Shown here in pieces: positions 24,073 through 34,591 of a stretch of DNA of 64,000 bases. The DNA is taken from assembly GCF_016808335.1 (NCBI RefSeq), contig NC_053150.1, positions 43,737,607 through 43,801,606 of the forward strand. The letters are read 5' to 3'. Position 1 is the stretch's first letter, and every line of letters begins with the position of its first letter. Below the pieces are notes generated by a model. It searched no databases. It was not told the DNA's origin and worked only from the letters and a program-made list of their open reading frames with translations. This DNA comes from Panicum virgatum. Its lineage: Eukaryota > Streptophyta > Magnoliopsida > Poales > Poaceae. Both the position numbers and the translations under genes were made by a program.

Positions 24073-24814
24073 ATATATAGGTTGTGGTCAAGGAGGTGTT
24101 TCATAAAAAGATGTTTTTGGTTAGGGGTGGATATCCAGCGAGGTTTGCGATGTTCCTGGTATAGAAACTCACAATGCATCGATAGAATGGCTAGCAAAAG
24201 AGAGGTACGCAAAAATACGGAATGGTCAGCTTCTTAGTCTCGTACCAAAGAAGATAATTCCTGAATTAATTCACCTGAAAATAATTCTTGCTCTATGGTT
24301 TGTTATGATATATCATTTAGGCTTGTAGAAGGGTAGAGCAATTGCAAAAGGTATCATTGACAAGGTTAGCTCAGAATTAAATCCAAATTAAATTTTCCTT
24401 GACAAGCTTAAGTAAGAGAGCAAGAATAAAAGATGTGGGTCTTAATTTATCATAACCTCCACAATTGAATTAGCCGGCATTTAATTAATTCTCAGATCGT
24501 GTTAAAGAGAGCATTAGTTTAATCATGCATAAACCAAGCACAAGAAAGTAGACAAAGTGGCAACGATCATCATATTTTAACATGGCACAAACTTTCTATC
24601 ATCATTACTAACCATAACATTAAAGCGTAGGTGATGCATTTATTTATCATGGTGATGAAAGCAAAAGAAAACAATTTGCACACATGCTAAAAAATAAATA
24701 AAACAGAAAATTTCTACGCACACACAAGCTTGCACACATGCTGAAAATAAATGAAAAGAAATAGAAAAATCCAAACCACACGTGCGAGCATTTTATTCTT
24801 GGTCTTGTCGTCGA
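24073..24814. other. Athila-like 3' non-coding segment
   Basis: AT-rich sequence lies between the truncated Sirevirus LTR and the end of ORF1. No gene, polypurine tract or LTR fragment is recognisable. I infer it is the untranslated 3' part of the Athila-like element exposed by the deletion that also removed the rest of its left LTR. Confidence 0.45.
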
Positions 24815-26271
24815 TCACTCTTCTTGATTGGCTCTTGCGTTGTATCCTTGGTCATAATACTGCTGAAATGCTCCTCCATTAAATTGTTCCGGTGGCGCCA
24901 GGCCTAGAAGTCCCATTTGATATGCGATTCCCGCGGTTCCATCTTCATGTTGGGTTGTGTGCCTCCGGATGGCGTCTATATCTTCCATGTTTCTTCTTGC
25001 ATAGGCACCCATGATTCTCATTCCTTGTTCCGGTTGAGGGAGGTCAAAATATTGTGCTCCAAATGACGGGTCGGGCATCTCTCCTTGATATGACGAGGGT
25101 GGGTAGCCGTAGTTGCTAAATGGTGGGGGCGCTGCCACAGCATGCCCCCATGCTTGTTCTTGGCTTCCTTCCCATTGACTCGTCCATCCTTGCGGGTATC
25201 CTTGTCCATTTGATGCACCTTGAAATTCATTCCTCCAATAAGCGGAACTTGGCGATGGAAGGTTTACTTCCAAGTCTTCTTGTTGTGCCGATGCCGATGT
25301 TCCTTCAATTAACCTTCCTCTTTTTGATTTCTTCACCTTTTTTCCTATATTTTCAACTCGCCAATCAGTCCTCCCTCTTGCAAATAATTTCAGCCTTTGA
25401 TCGGGGAGGGAAATATCCATCTCAGAAATAGTGAATCCCTTCTTTTCATCCCCTCCGATATAATGGCCCTGCCTCAAATGTTCAATCCCAATATCTCTTC
25501 CCGGGACATAAAATTTTTGGATCACTCGTAACCTCAGACTCATGGCTCGGGCTATCATTGTGAGATAACACCCCGAACCAACTTCTCCCGTGCCAGATGA
25601 TGCTTCACAAATCCACCTTTCAACTATGATGTAGGTGGGATCAATTACTTGCTTCTTCACCAATGCAGCATACATCCAATTTAATTCTTGGTCGGTGACC
25701 TTCGATTCTCTCATCCTCCCGAGAATTCTCTTGCTCAACCAAGAGTGGAATATTTGGAGGGTCACATTACTTATATTTTTCCTTTGGCGGTTGACATCTT
25801 TTGCTATTTTTGTCCAAAATTCATCAAGCTCTAAATCTTCAACTTGCGCCATTTCATATGCATTACTTTTGAATCCGAGCAAGCTTCCTATTTCTCCATA
25901 GGTGATTACTTTCTCTTCATTCTTGAGCCGAAATTTCAGACATGGAACTTCTTCATCATCCACCACTTCCATTGATTTTTCTAATGTCATGAACATCTCA
26001 AGAGCCACTTCTTCTTGCATATCGACCGTGACACCGTCGGAAAATAACTTCCAACTGATGTTCTCCAAGAGCTCATAGATGTCATGATGAAATCCCAGCT
26101 TCTCCAATGCTTCATCATCAAAATCATAATTTGCTCGCAGTCTTCCCTTCATGAACTTGAGCCTTTCTTCTTCTTCCTTCGACAAGATAATAAACCCATA
26201 TTCTGAATTCTTGGGCTTGTATGGCGGTGGTGCGGATGACCTTGTCGAACGTCGTGGAGGAGGTGGCATCC
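24815..26271 (-). pseudogene. ATHILA ORF1-type gene, main part
   Basis: An uninterrupted 484-codon frame encodes an acidic-basic helical protein of the Arabidopsis retrotransposon ORF-1 (ATHILA) type. Visible segments include KEEEERLKFMKGR, GEIGSLLGFKSNAYEMAQVE and WICEASSGTGEVGSGCYLT, with a Gln/Tyr/Gly-rich C-terminus. The apparent ATG at 26267-26269 is internal: codons upstream (26631-26837) join in frame across the GGATG target site of an inserted LTR fragment, giving about 550 residues in all. Its function is unknown. In the element it lies 3' of protease, where pol would be expected upstream. Confidence 0.8.
26267..26271 (+). repeat. Left TSD (CATCC) of scrambled LTR
   Basis: CATCC at 26267-26271 is repeated at 26631-26635, and the ORF1 frame is continuous when one copy is removed. 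Confidence 0.8.
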
Positions 26272-26630
26272 AGCGACAACCTGGGACAACAGCACTACCA
26301 CAAGACTGGAATGGGACGGTCTTGGCGTAATAATTAGGTCTTTTTGGTTTGGAGTAACTTACCTGCGGGGCAGGGGCGGTAAGCTTCTATGGCCCGCGCT
26401 ATAACACATAATGGTCCTTTTTAATTAATTTGATTAATGGTTTACTTAAACTTAATTCTGAGAGTGGCCCTTTGTGCTTCGTGCTTGAGTGGCTCACGTC
26501 TCATTTTATTATATCTTTTTATGTGATATGTGCTATGATATACTGTTCATTCTGTTGTATATACGTGTGACTTGATCATGGCACGTATATGATTGCTCGG
26601 TTTATGTCCTTTTATAAACCGGGTGTTACA
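26272..26630 (+). mobile_element. Scrambled 359-bp Tekay-type LTR fragment
   Basis: Three LTR pieces occur in a non-native order. About 26272-26394 matches the mid-LTR block starting AGCGACAACC. About 26395-26503 matches the block that normally lies before it (CGCGCTATAACAC to CTCACGTCTC). About 26504-26630 matches the LTR end, down to GGGTGTTACA. The normal LTR start TGTAACACCC is absent. The fragment is flanked by a perfect CATCC duplication and splits ORF1 cleanly. Confidence 0.85.
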
Positions 26631-26837
26631 CATCCCTTCGGTGAATTGCATGGAGGAGCTTCTCGGGTCTCTCATCCCACCAAGGAGTAGCATGTCGCTC
26701 CTCGGTACGGGGTTGTCTTCCTCCATGCTCCACGGAGACTCGGAGACCGAGTGCCTCCGCGAAGAACTTGCCGATGCGTCGGATGTTGATGAACGCGTCC
26801 TTCTCCTCCCGGCGACAAACTTCATGAGGCCACTCAT
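26631..26837 (-). pseudogene. ATHILA ORF1-type gene, N-terminal part
   Basis: Sixty-nine codons run from an ATG at 26835-26837 (MSGLMKF) to the GGATG target site, rich in Ser/Arg and then acidic residues, in frame with the main part at 24815-26266. A further upstream in-frame ATG at 26901-26903 is possible. No stop interrupts this segment. Confidence 0.7.
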
Positions 26838-26903
26838 GGTGACTCTTTGCTGCACACACTCAAAAACAAACACACCGAGGGTTTCTTGCCAGCGGGAGAA
26901 CAA

Positions 26904-28270
26904 TATATCGAAGAGTGGAACAAACTAGGAATTGTGGTGAATTTTCTGAGATTTTTGGAGTAGATTTTGGTGGACGAATTTTTCAGGGCTCTAACTGATG
27001 TTTCTGGGCGAAGAACTTGAAGAACAATAGCAAGGAATTGAATGAGGAGTGCACCTGTCAAAGGGGAGCACCAGAGCTCTTAAAAAGGGGCCAGGCCGGC
27101 CGGCCTAGGGCCTTGGGGCCGGCCGGCCGGCCTAGGGTGTTTTTAGCTCACCTCCACTTCAATTTTCTCTGGTGGCTTCCTGGTGCAATTATTCACTTCT
27201 GTCCTGTACATCATGCATGCTTTGCACCGTCCAAATCCCGTGAACCACTCCTTCTTTGCCTTTGATGTCCACTTGCAACATTATTTCTCCACTTTGTGTC
27301 ATTCACCTTGTCCCATGCTTAATCATTCATCACATGGTGCCATCTTTGCTGAAAATCACATGTCCTTCCATGCATGGCTGCTCCCTCCTTTGAATTATTT
27401 GCATGTGGTGGTAGGTAGAGAGCACAACTCTTTCCCGTGAACTCACTTTGATCAATGGATGTTAATCAAGCACATAAATCCTTTCCAAATCATACTTAGA
27501 TGTTTAATCCTCCTCTAACTTCGAAATTTCAGAATTGACTCAAAGCATGCAATGAGTTTAAATGAATAATTAGATGGGAATTGAAACATCTTTACATTTG
27601 TAAGTCGAAAAATATTTCCCGACTACATTAATTTTGGTTGCACCGGAACCGTTCACTTTCATGAATTGATAGCAAACAATCTCGAATTCAACCGTGGGTC
27701 TTGGGTTTAGGTTCTAATTTTTGCCAAAATAAGAGAGAGAATTTTGAAAAAGAGAATAATTAAGGTTATGAAAATTCTAGTCCTATGGTGATGAAACTGA
27801 AAATTCTCTCTATGTTTGTGCGAACCTACGCATCAAGAATTTAAGTAATATAAACATAGCGCGGCTCTACTCATGTGTTTTATCTCAACTTAGTCCGGCC
27901 GTCATGGACAGGACGGTCGCCAAAAATAGGTATGGAATTTTGGATGTGGCTTTCTCGAGAAGAGGCAAACAAATCATAGGATGGCTCATGTCATTGGTTT
28001 AAAATAAGAAACATCATTGAAATGACCGAGCGAATAAAATCCAAATCGAATTGTTCGACCGAACGACCAATTGTTCAAAAGTATATCATGTTCTTGCGTA
28101 ACAAAATTCTCGACTCACTTACCTAAACGTTTCGCGGGTTGTCCTCCCAGCAACTTACTCTTGACTCGACGAATGGGTTGCACTCTCGGCAGCTTTATTC
28201 TTGACTCGACGAACGGGTTGCCTGCCGCAAAGCGCTTCGTTTATAGTCTATAGCTAGACTTTCTTCTTCT
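26904..28270. other. Athila-like spacer between protease and ORF1
   Basis: No gene is supported. In a complete element RT, RNase H and integrase would be expected here, but none of their motifs is present in any frame. A GC palindrome cluster built from GGCCGGCCGGCC and CCTAGGG lies at 27089-27137. It resembles the one in the Athila LTR at 11017-11054. Confidence 0.6.
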
Positions 28271-29759
28271 TCACTTCGGACCAACGCTTGGTATTGGCGC
28301 TGCAGTCTTGGGTACCCACTTCTGCACAATCCTTGGTGCGGGTTTGTCTTCTACATTAGTCTTTTTTTTAGTCTTCACAGGCGGGCTTTTAGCTTTCTTC
28401 TTGACGGGTGCAGCGATCCTCTTTGTCGCGATGGACGCGACGACTTCTATCTCCTTCTTCGCTTCCTTCTTGTTCGGCTCCTCTTCTTTCTTTGGCTTCT
28501 CCTTTGTGACACGGCGGTGAGGCGGAACATATTTGACATTGATCATGTTGCATACCTCGAGGCGTGGACGAAACTTGAATTCGCTTGTGGTGCCATTGAT
28601 GTCGAACTTTATCTCCCCCTTGCCAACATGGATGTTCGCCCTTGCGGTCTTGAGGAAAGGCCTCCCAAGTATGAGAGGTGCCTTGCTCCCTTCTCCCATA
28701 TCGAGAATCACAAAGTCAATGGGGACTAAGTGTTCTCCAATCTTCACGGGCACGTCTTCGGCGATTCCCAAAGAATAGCGAACGGAATTGTCCGCTAACT
28801 CTAGACACATGGCGGTGGGCTCCGGCTCCGGTAAGCATAGCTTCTCGAACACATTCTTGGGCATGACGCTCACACTTGCACCGAGATCACAAAGTGCTCT
28901 TTCGAACATAAGAGATCCAATGGAACACGGGATGGTAGGACATCCGGGGTTCCTCTTCTTCTCAGGAGCTTCATTAGCGATTGCCGCGCTACATTCCTCG
29001 GTTAGCTTGACGGTGCTTGGCGGTATCTCGCGCTTGTTTCCCATGATGTCTTTGAAGTAGCGAGAATATGTCGGAACTTGTAGAGCGTCCAAGAGCAGCA
29101 TATTGATGCTCAACCTGCGTACCATGTCAATAAATTTGTTGAATTGCTCATCTTCATGTTTACCTTTGCGGTATCATGGCCTTGGCGGTAGAATCTTTGT
29201 GTCTATATCATCTAGCTCAAACTCCGGTTCTTCAGTGACTATCTCTGGCATAGGAGTAGGTGCCTTCTCCTTGATGATGGTCTCCACTTCAACTCTTGGC
29301 TTAGGCTTCCTTGCTCCCACTTAATGTTCGGGTTCTTCGGTCTCCTTTCCCGAGCGAGTTTGAATTGCCTTAGCCGTCTCCGGACTTTGAGGTTGCCCGG
29401 GCAATTTTCCTTCGTTGCTAGATAGGCATCCGGCGAGCTGGGCTACTTGCGTTTCTAGCATCTTCATCATGTTGAGTACTTGAAGGTTAGAGCTCCTGAC
29501 TTTCGTCACCTTGCCATCAATGTTCTCCGAGATCTTGTCCATAGCCTTGAACTTGGTGACGGTGTCCTTGTTGATCTTGCCTTGCTCCTCCATGAACTCC
29601 TTCAATTGTATACGAAGAGGCACCGAGTTTTGAATGGAAGAGCTTGCATTAAATTGGGGTCTACCTTGCCCGTAGCGGATGTTAGTTGGCGGAATCCATT
29701 CTCCCTTCTTCATGTAGTTGAGCATCTTGGCTTCCTCAGGGAAATTCTTTTGGACATGG
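28271..29759 (-). pseudogene. Athila-like gag C-terminal part and aspartic protease
   Basis: A frame runs from after the CATGG site with a gag tail ([16 protein letters not shown]) and a coiled-coil segment, to a stop at 29321. It then continues in the same frame through a second stop near 29177 into the protease (29125-28271). The protease core has LCDLGASVSVMP, where Athila proteins typically have a DLGA form of the catalytic triad region, and later LILGRPFL. The tail is Lys-rich. Frame and order match Athila gag-protease polyproteins. RT does not follow. Confidence 0.8.
29755..29759 (+). repeat. Left TSD (CATGG) of 1.2-kb solo LTR
   Basis: CATGG precedes TGTTGTCGG and recurs at 30974-30978 after CGATAACA. 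Confidence 0.9.
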
Positions 29760-30973
29760 TGTTGTCGGTCGAAACCCACCGGCGAGCAGCGACGGGCAAC
29801 ACGAAGAGCTGGGAGGTTGCTGGTGCGCTGGCAGGCACTGCTCCCTCGTCGACGGCCCGCAATTCCGTCACGCGCCCGGAGAATGTGTGAAAGCCGGGTG
29901 TGCCACCTGACCTATACCCGATCAGGAGGGTGCAGACGTGCTCCGAACAGTTTTCTGCATACAAAGACACATGTAAACGTAAGTCCGAGCCATGGTCGGC
30001 TCCCCGGGACGACTCTTGCATCGGCTTTAAAGATCCGATCGAGTCCCGGTGTCAGATTGGATCTGTAACTATCTAGATGTCGATGAATAAAGTAAATAAC
30101 TGTGAAACTGTTTCAATTAAATCTAGCTAATCCAATCCACGATGGTAAAAGCTTCACTGCTAGATCGGAACATCCTACACGTGATTAGGCCTAATGAACG
30201 TAACAGACAACTGCACCAAAACCCAAAACAGAGGCCTAAGAACTAGCAAGAGCCGATTCCCGGAACAATCCCTATCAAGGCTAAGATAAAGCGTCTACTA
30301 CGCCACCGGATCATCCAATCCGTTTGCAAGGCCTAACCTAGCAGATATTACGCAAACTCTTAAGAAAAGAGCAAACCATAACAGATTAGATCTACTAAAC
30401 ACAAAAGAAGCAGGGTGTTGCCTCTGCGCGACTAATTCTATGCGACAAGAACTAGCATAAGATTGAAACGTGACAGCACAGAGACAACGTGATATTCGTA
30501 GATGATAAGCAACGAAGCATAACAGATCTACTGAAAGCCATGCTACGAACATCGGGATAACTAGCATTACTCGCCATCAAAAACGCTTCAGTACGAGTAA
30601 TACCAAGGTAAAAGCAAGAACTACGCTGCCCTGATCGCAAAAAGCGATCAGGGCAGCATGGCACTTACTTGGATGAAACCCTAGGATTAGGGGTGGCGAT
30701 ACGCCGAGAGTTGTTGTTTGCGAGATGTGATGACGCTCTCCTTCATGAACAACAAAGGATACATATTTATAGTCCGGAGACTTGGAAAACAATCTAAACT
30801 AATCTTGTCCCGATTGGACTCTATCTCTAATCTCGAACTAAATCTAAGGATACATGGCCAATATGGCCCAGATGCTCACGCAGGAGCCGATTTACAAGCC
30901 TTCCTCATCTTCTGCTTTAAGCCCATCTTGCTTTCGGCCCATAAATTAATCCTGTTAATTTATGGCGATAACA
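29760..30973 (-). mobile_element. Solo LTR of an unrelated gypsy-type family
   Basis: This 1214-bp sequence begins TGTTGTCGG and ends GCGATAACA, with a perfect CATGG duplication, inserted just after the gag zinc-knuckle half. It encodes nothing convincing. A TATA-like word on the minus strand (ACTATAAATATG, near 30762-30773) suggests minus orientation. It has no primer binding site or internal genes, so it is the solo product of LTR-LTR recombination. Confidence 0.85.
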
Positions 30974-30978
30974 CATGG

Positions 30979-32006
30979 CCGTACTCTCCACATTCTTCAC
31001 ATGTAGACCTTGATTCGGCCGCCTTTAAATCGATAGCTTGGGCTTCTCTCTTTTCCACTTCCATCTTCTCCAACCTTCTCATGAGCGAGTTGATCTTCCC
31101 TTCTAGCACTTCTTCGCGTTCCACTTGTAATACACTCTTCGCGGTGCCCATGGCTTGGAGTGGTTGTAGGCGCCCCGATGATGCCCATGCGTCATTGTCT
31201 GCCACCTTATTGAATAGCTTGAAAACTTGAGTAGGAGTGAGCTCAATGATATAACCTCCGGCCGATGTGTCAATGATCCCCCTTGATGCAGTAGTGAGGC
31301 CTTGATAGAACTTCTAGACCACATCCTCCCTTAAAAACTTGTGATGAGGTACGGCGCGGATGTAGTCATTGAAGCGCTCATAGGCTTCGGCAATAGTCTC
31401 CATCGGGGCTTGCGGGAATGTTGCAATCTTGTTGCGCAGAATCTGGGTCTTGCCCGGCGAGTAGAACTCCGTCATGAACTCTTTCATCAAGGACTCCCAA
31501 TTTTGCACCGTGCGCGGTGGTAGAGAATGAAACCATTGCAACGCTCTCCCAAGTAGAGAGAACGGAAAGAGCCTCGCTCTTATTTGATCTTGAGTAATCC
31601 CTTGCATGTTGAAGGTGCGGCATAGTTGGAGGAACGCTTGAAGATGTAGATTAGCGTCTTCTTTTCTAGTGAAGGGCGAGCTTTGCACCATCCTTATGAT
31701 TGAAGTCTTGATCTCAAATGGAACTCCGATGTTGTCGAGATTTTGGATCGGCAAGTCCCGAACATCCGGAGTGCATAGCTCTCCGATCGTACGCTCCGGC
31801 TCCGGTAGCGCCATCCCTTGGTGAAGTGGCGCCTCCTTTGGACTTGTTGGTGGAGTTGCTTGAGGTGAAGACGATGAATCGTCGGCTTCAACTTTTGGAT
31901 CTACTAGTTCCGGCTTCCTTGATCGTGCTTCTCGTCTCCTTTGCCTGTAAATTTTTTCTGGATCATCCACAAAATTTTCGGATTTGTTGGAGAGGCTCCC
32001 GTCCAT
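30979..32006 (-). pseudogene. gag: Athila-like gag, N-terminal part
   Basis: The gene starts at ATG 32006. The frame holds the retrotransposon gag core (FPFSLLGRALQWFHSLPP, FMTEFYSPGKT), then an in-frame TAG at 31314-31316 where the family has a sense codon. The same frame continues through a coiled-coil segment to the first half of a CCHC knuckle (TCEECGEYGHV), where the solo LTR interrupts it. The rest of gag resumes at 29754. Confidence 0.85.
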
Positions 32007-32246
32007 CTCCTGTTAGGGGTTAGTAAAAAAGAAAAATATATACGAGATCTAAAAGATGAATATACAAGATCTAAAACATAAAAGAAAAATAAAGCAAAAT
32101 AAAGAAAACTCTAGATTAGATTGATTTTCATGGAATAGATCCGTTTTTTCTAGTTAGCTCAGAAAAATAAGAGATCTAAAAAGGTCAAAAAGAAAAATCA
32201 AGAAATATTTACGAATGCAAGTAAGATTGGATCTTAAATCGATGGT

Positions 32247-32264
32247 TCCCCGGCAACGGCGCCA
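32247..32264 (-). other. Athila-like primer binding site
   Basis: The minus strand reads TGGCGCCGTTGCCGGGGA, eight bases from the LTR end. This sequence is the tRNA-Asp-type PBS known from plant Athila and Tat elements. Confidence 0.88.
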
Positions 32265-32272
32265 AAAAAGCT

Positions 32273-32813
32273 TGTTGACGCTCCTTAGCGCCCCCGGCCT
32301 GGCTCTTTCCTTCACCGTCTCGTGTTCATCTTTCTCCCCAAGTCTCCTGGAATCTTCTAGAGTTTATGTCTTTCACGATTGCACCCCATTAGACATCGTT
32401 ATCTTCGAGATTTCTTCGAGGAAAAGGATAGGATGGAAAATCCTTCCTTAAATATCTCTTTGCTTTGCTTAGCCCCGAAGTATCTTGATCTTATCTTGTG
32501 GGCTTTGTCCTTTGGGCTTCATTGGAGGGTGGATGTGCATGAACGGGCCTCTAATCATCATGGCCTTCGATCCTTTGTTCGGGTTTTGGACTTTGTCTTT
32601 CTTCATGTCATCGCGTGATCGTGGGCCTCGCCATTTCATGCTCCAAAATTGGTCAAAAACCTGCAAAAATGAAGTACCTCCAAAATATATGTGCAAACGC
32701 AAAAACGACCAATAATTGGGCCGAGGTTAGGATGGTTAGTGATTCTGATATTAAATTCATGCCATTATCAAAGTTAAACAGGGGATAAAATGGATACTTA
32801 AGGAGCGCCAACA
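32273..32813 (-). repeat. Athila-like 5' LTR (right) with large internal deletion
   Basis: It starts TGTTGACGCTCC and ends GGAGCGCCAACA, 541 bp. Compared with the left LTR it lacks about 800 bp between GCGCCCCCG and CCTGGCTC. The full LTR must therefore have been about 1.3-1.4 kb. The deletion removes the LTR part next to the PBS (the U5 side, in sense direction). Confidence 0.88.
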
Positions 32814-33987
32814 GTTCTCAGATTCAGAACCACCTCGATCGCGCCCTGGAGCTCCATCGGACGACAGATTACCAGATCAGCCAGGTAAGCGGCTCCTCCC
32901 CGAGAATCGTTCGTATTTTGGCCCTGATTTTATTTGTTTTACCCACGCCTTTCCTCTTGCAGCGGTTGAGGGACATCTCGCGCAAGAAAAGCGCCGAGAT
33001 GACCTGGCTGTACTCCCAGGTACGCTGGCTTGGGCAGCACAACGCTGGCCTGGTGCTCCAGAGTATCGATGCCAACACGAAGATGACGGATCTGGAGGCG
33101 CGTCGTCAGGTGCTGGAGGAGCAATTGGCGCGGACCGCCGGCGAGCATGACATCCGAAGGGCTGCAGCAGAGCAGAAGGCTCATGAAGCTGAGGTGCAAA
33201 CCGCCGAGCTGCAGCGCACCAGGACAGCATTCGAGCTGAAGGAAGCCAAACTCCAGCGCAAGGAGGCCGAGCTCCAAGACAAGGAGGCCGAGCTCTAGCG
33301 CGAGAAGGCAACCATCGCCACGCTCACCGGGACCCTTGAGGAGAAGGGCAAAGCCCTCGAGGAAAGGGAGGAGGCCCTCCGGAATACGGAGGCCGCCCTC
33401 AAGGAGAAGGAGAACTCCTTGTCTTCCCTCGAGCAGGCCGCCCGGATCCAATGAGAAGAGGCGCAGAAGAGCATCGCAAGTGAGTGCTCGAAATTTTGAT
33501 GTTGTTAGGTTCTAGTCGTTCGTAGCTTATCCTCGTTTCTTTGATCAGAGCTGAGGCAGCAAGTGGCAGACGAGACTACGGCAAAGGAGGCGGTCAACAC
33601 CACGCTCATGGCGGCGCAGGCAGAGTACGCTGACCTGGAGCGAACCGCCGTGAGCGTGTGCCAAGAGCCGAGGGGGAGGGTGCCGTCTCTGGTAGCTCGG
33701 TGATCAGCCGCCTGCGAGCGCTAGGTGGCCGGATCACCGAGCATGCCAAGAGCACCTTCCGTCTCGGTGTCCTGCGGCCCCTCACCGTGGCCTCAACACA
33801 TTATATCATGGATCTCAAGAAGGTGCCGTCGGGGTACGTCGTTCCCAACGACGCCGATGCGGACGCCGTGTCGGCTATCATGGACGACGCCAACGCAGCT
33901 GCCGAGGAGTTCGCCACTGTCTTAGCCGAGAAGCTCGAAGCTGACATCCCCCCGATAGCCGAGTTCGATGCTGTTGCAGATCCATAG
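32814..33987 (+). pseudogene. Antisense gene of Tat element, 3' part
   Basis: It continues in frame from 10219 after the GTTCT duplication. A short exon to 32884 is followed by an intron at 32885-32962 (GTAAGC...TTGCAG). A Glu/Lys/Gln-rich coiled-coil exon (33000-33479) carries stops at 33296-33298 (TAG) and near 33451 (TGA). A third intron (33480-33548) leads to the C-terminal exon. A frameshift near 33665 shifts into the last frame, which ends with TAG at 33985-33987. The C-terminal domain (LGVLRPLTVASTHY, KVPSGYVVP) is typical of these Tat antisense proteins. It faces the pol stop at 34592 tail to tail. Confidence 0.75.
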
Positions 33988-34591
33988 AGGGGGGGATGAT
34001 AACCTGTAGATAGACTAGGCCTCGAAGCCCATGTAATGAATTAGTATTTGTTGTAATCGCACTTTGTATTTATGAATATAAGAAATTCGTTATCGTTAAA
34101 ATCGACAGTGTGGCCCATCGAGGCCTTGTGCGTTCGAGCCCTCGTTTTCTTTACTCTACTTCCGTGTTCTCGTACACGACTTAGGTAAACTTCTGCGAGG
34201 AATTTCGCGTTCATAAGCGACATAGGCGTGGGGTGGTGAGGGGGGTGCCGTATCCTAGAGGCGTAGGCGGCCCCACGACTCGGCCGGCCCCGTACCGTAG
34301 TTGCTTATGCCTCGCATCCGTTTTTTCCAAGTATACGAGAAGCTTAGAGACGGAAATTTTTTGAAAAAATGTTGGCGATTTTTGGGGACATTCGGGGGTT
34401 CCCACCGTAGTAGCCCCCGAGGGAGGCTTGGCTTTGCCGAGGGTAAAGCCAAGCGTACCTCAGTGTTCGTGCACATCCGAGCCCTCGAGGGTCCGGAAGG
34501 TTCCCAAAAATAAACAAGTAAAGCGTACTTCTTTATTATTTCGGGAAATCGAAAATACGAGTACAAACGATGTACAAAATAGCTCGGAACT
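33988..34591. other. Convergent intergenic region of Tat element
   Basis: This region lies between the antisense gene stop (33987) and the pol stop (34592, minus). It contains AT-rich, polyadenylation-like words after the antisense stop (AATGAATTAG, GAATATAAG) and a copy of the polypurine tract at 34410-34422. No gene is seen. Confidence 0.6.
34410..34422 (-). other. Second polypurine-tract-like motif
   Basis: GTAGCCCCCGAGG on the plus strand is identical to the LTR-adjacent tract at 5493-5505. It lies 170 bp beyond the pol stop in sense direction. It could act as an internal plus-strand primer site or mark an old 3' end. Confidence 0.5.

Larger units (their letters stand above)
10220..32813 (-). 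mobile_element. Athila-like gypsy element without RT or integrase, nested
   Basis: The termini are TGTTGACGCTCC and GGAGCGCCAACA, with TSD GTTCT. The primer binding site at 32247-32264 is of the tRNA-Asp-like type (TGGCGCCGTTGCCGGGGA on the minus strand), known from Athila and Tat elements. Minus-strand genes in order are gag (30979-32006 and 29321-29759), protease (28271-29125) and an ATHILA ORF1-type gene (24815-26271 plus 26631-26837). No RT, RNase H or integrase motif is visible between them, so the element looks non-autonomous. It was later hit by a Sirevirus (left LTR), a scrambled Tekay LTR (ORF1) and a 1.2-kb solo LTR (gag). Confidence 0.85.
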
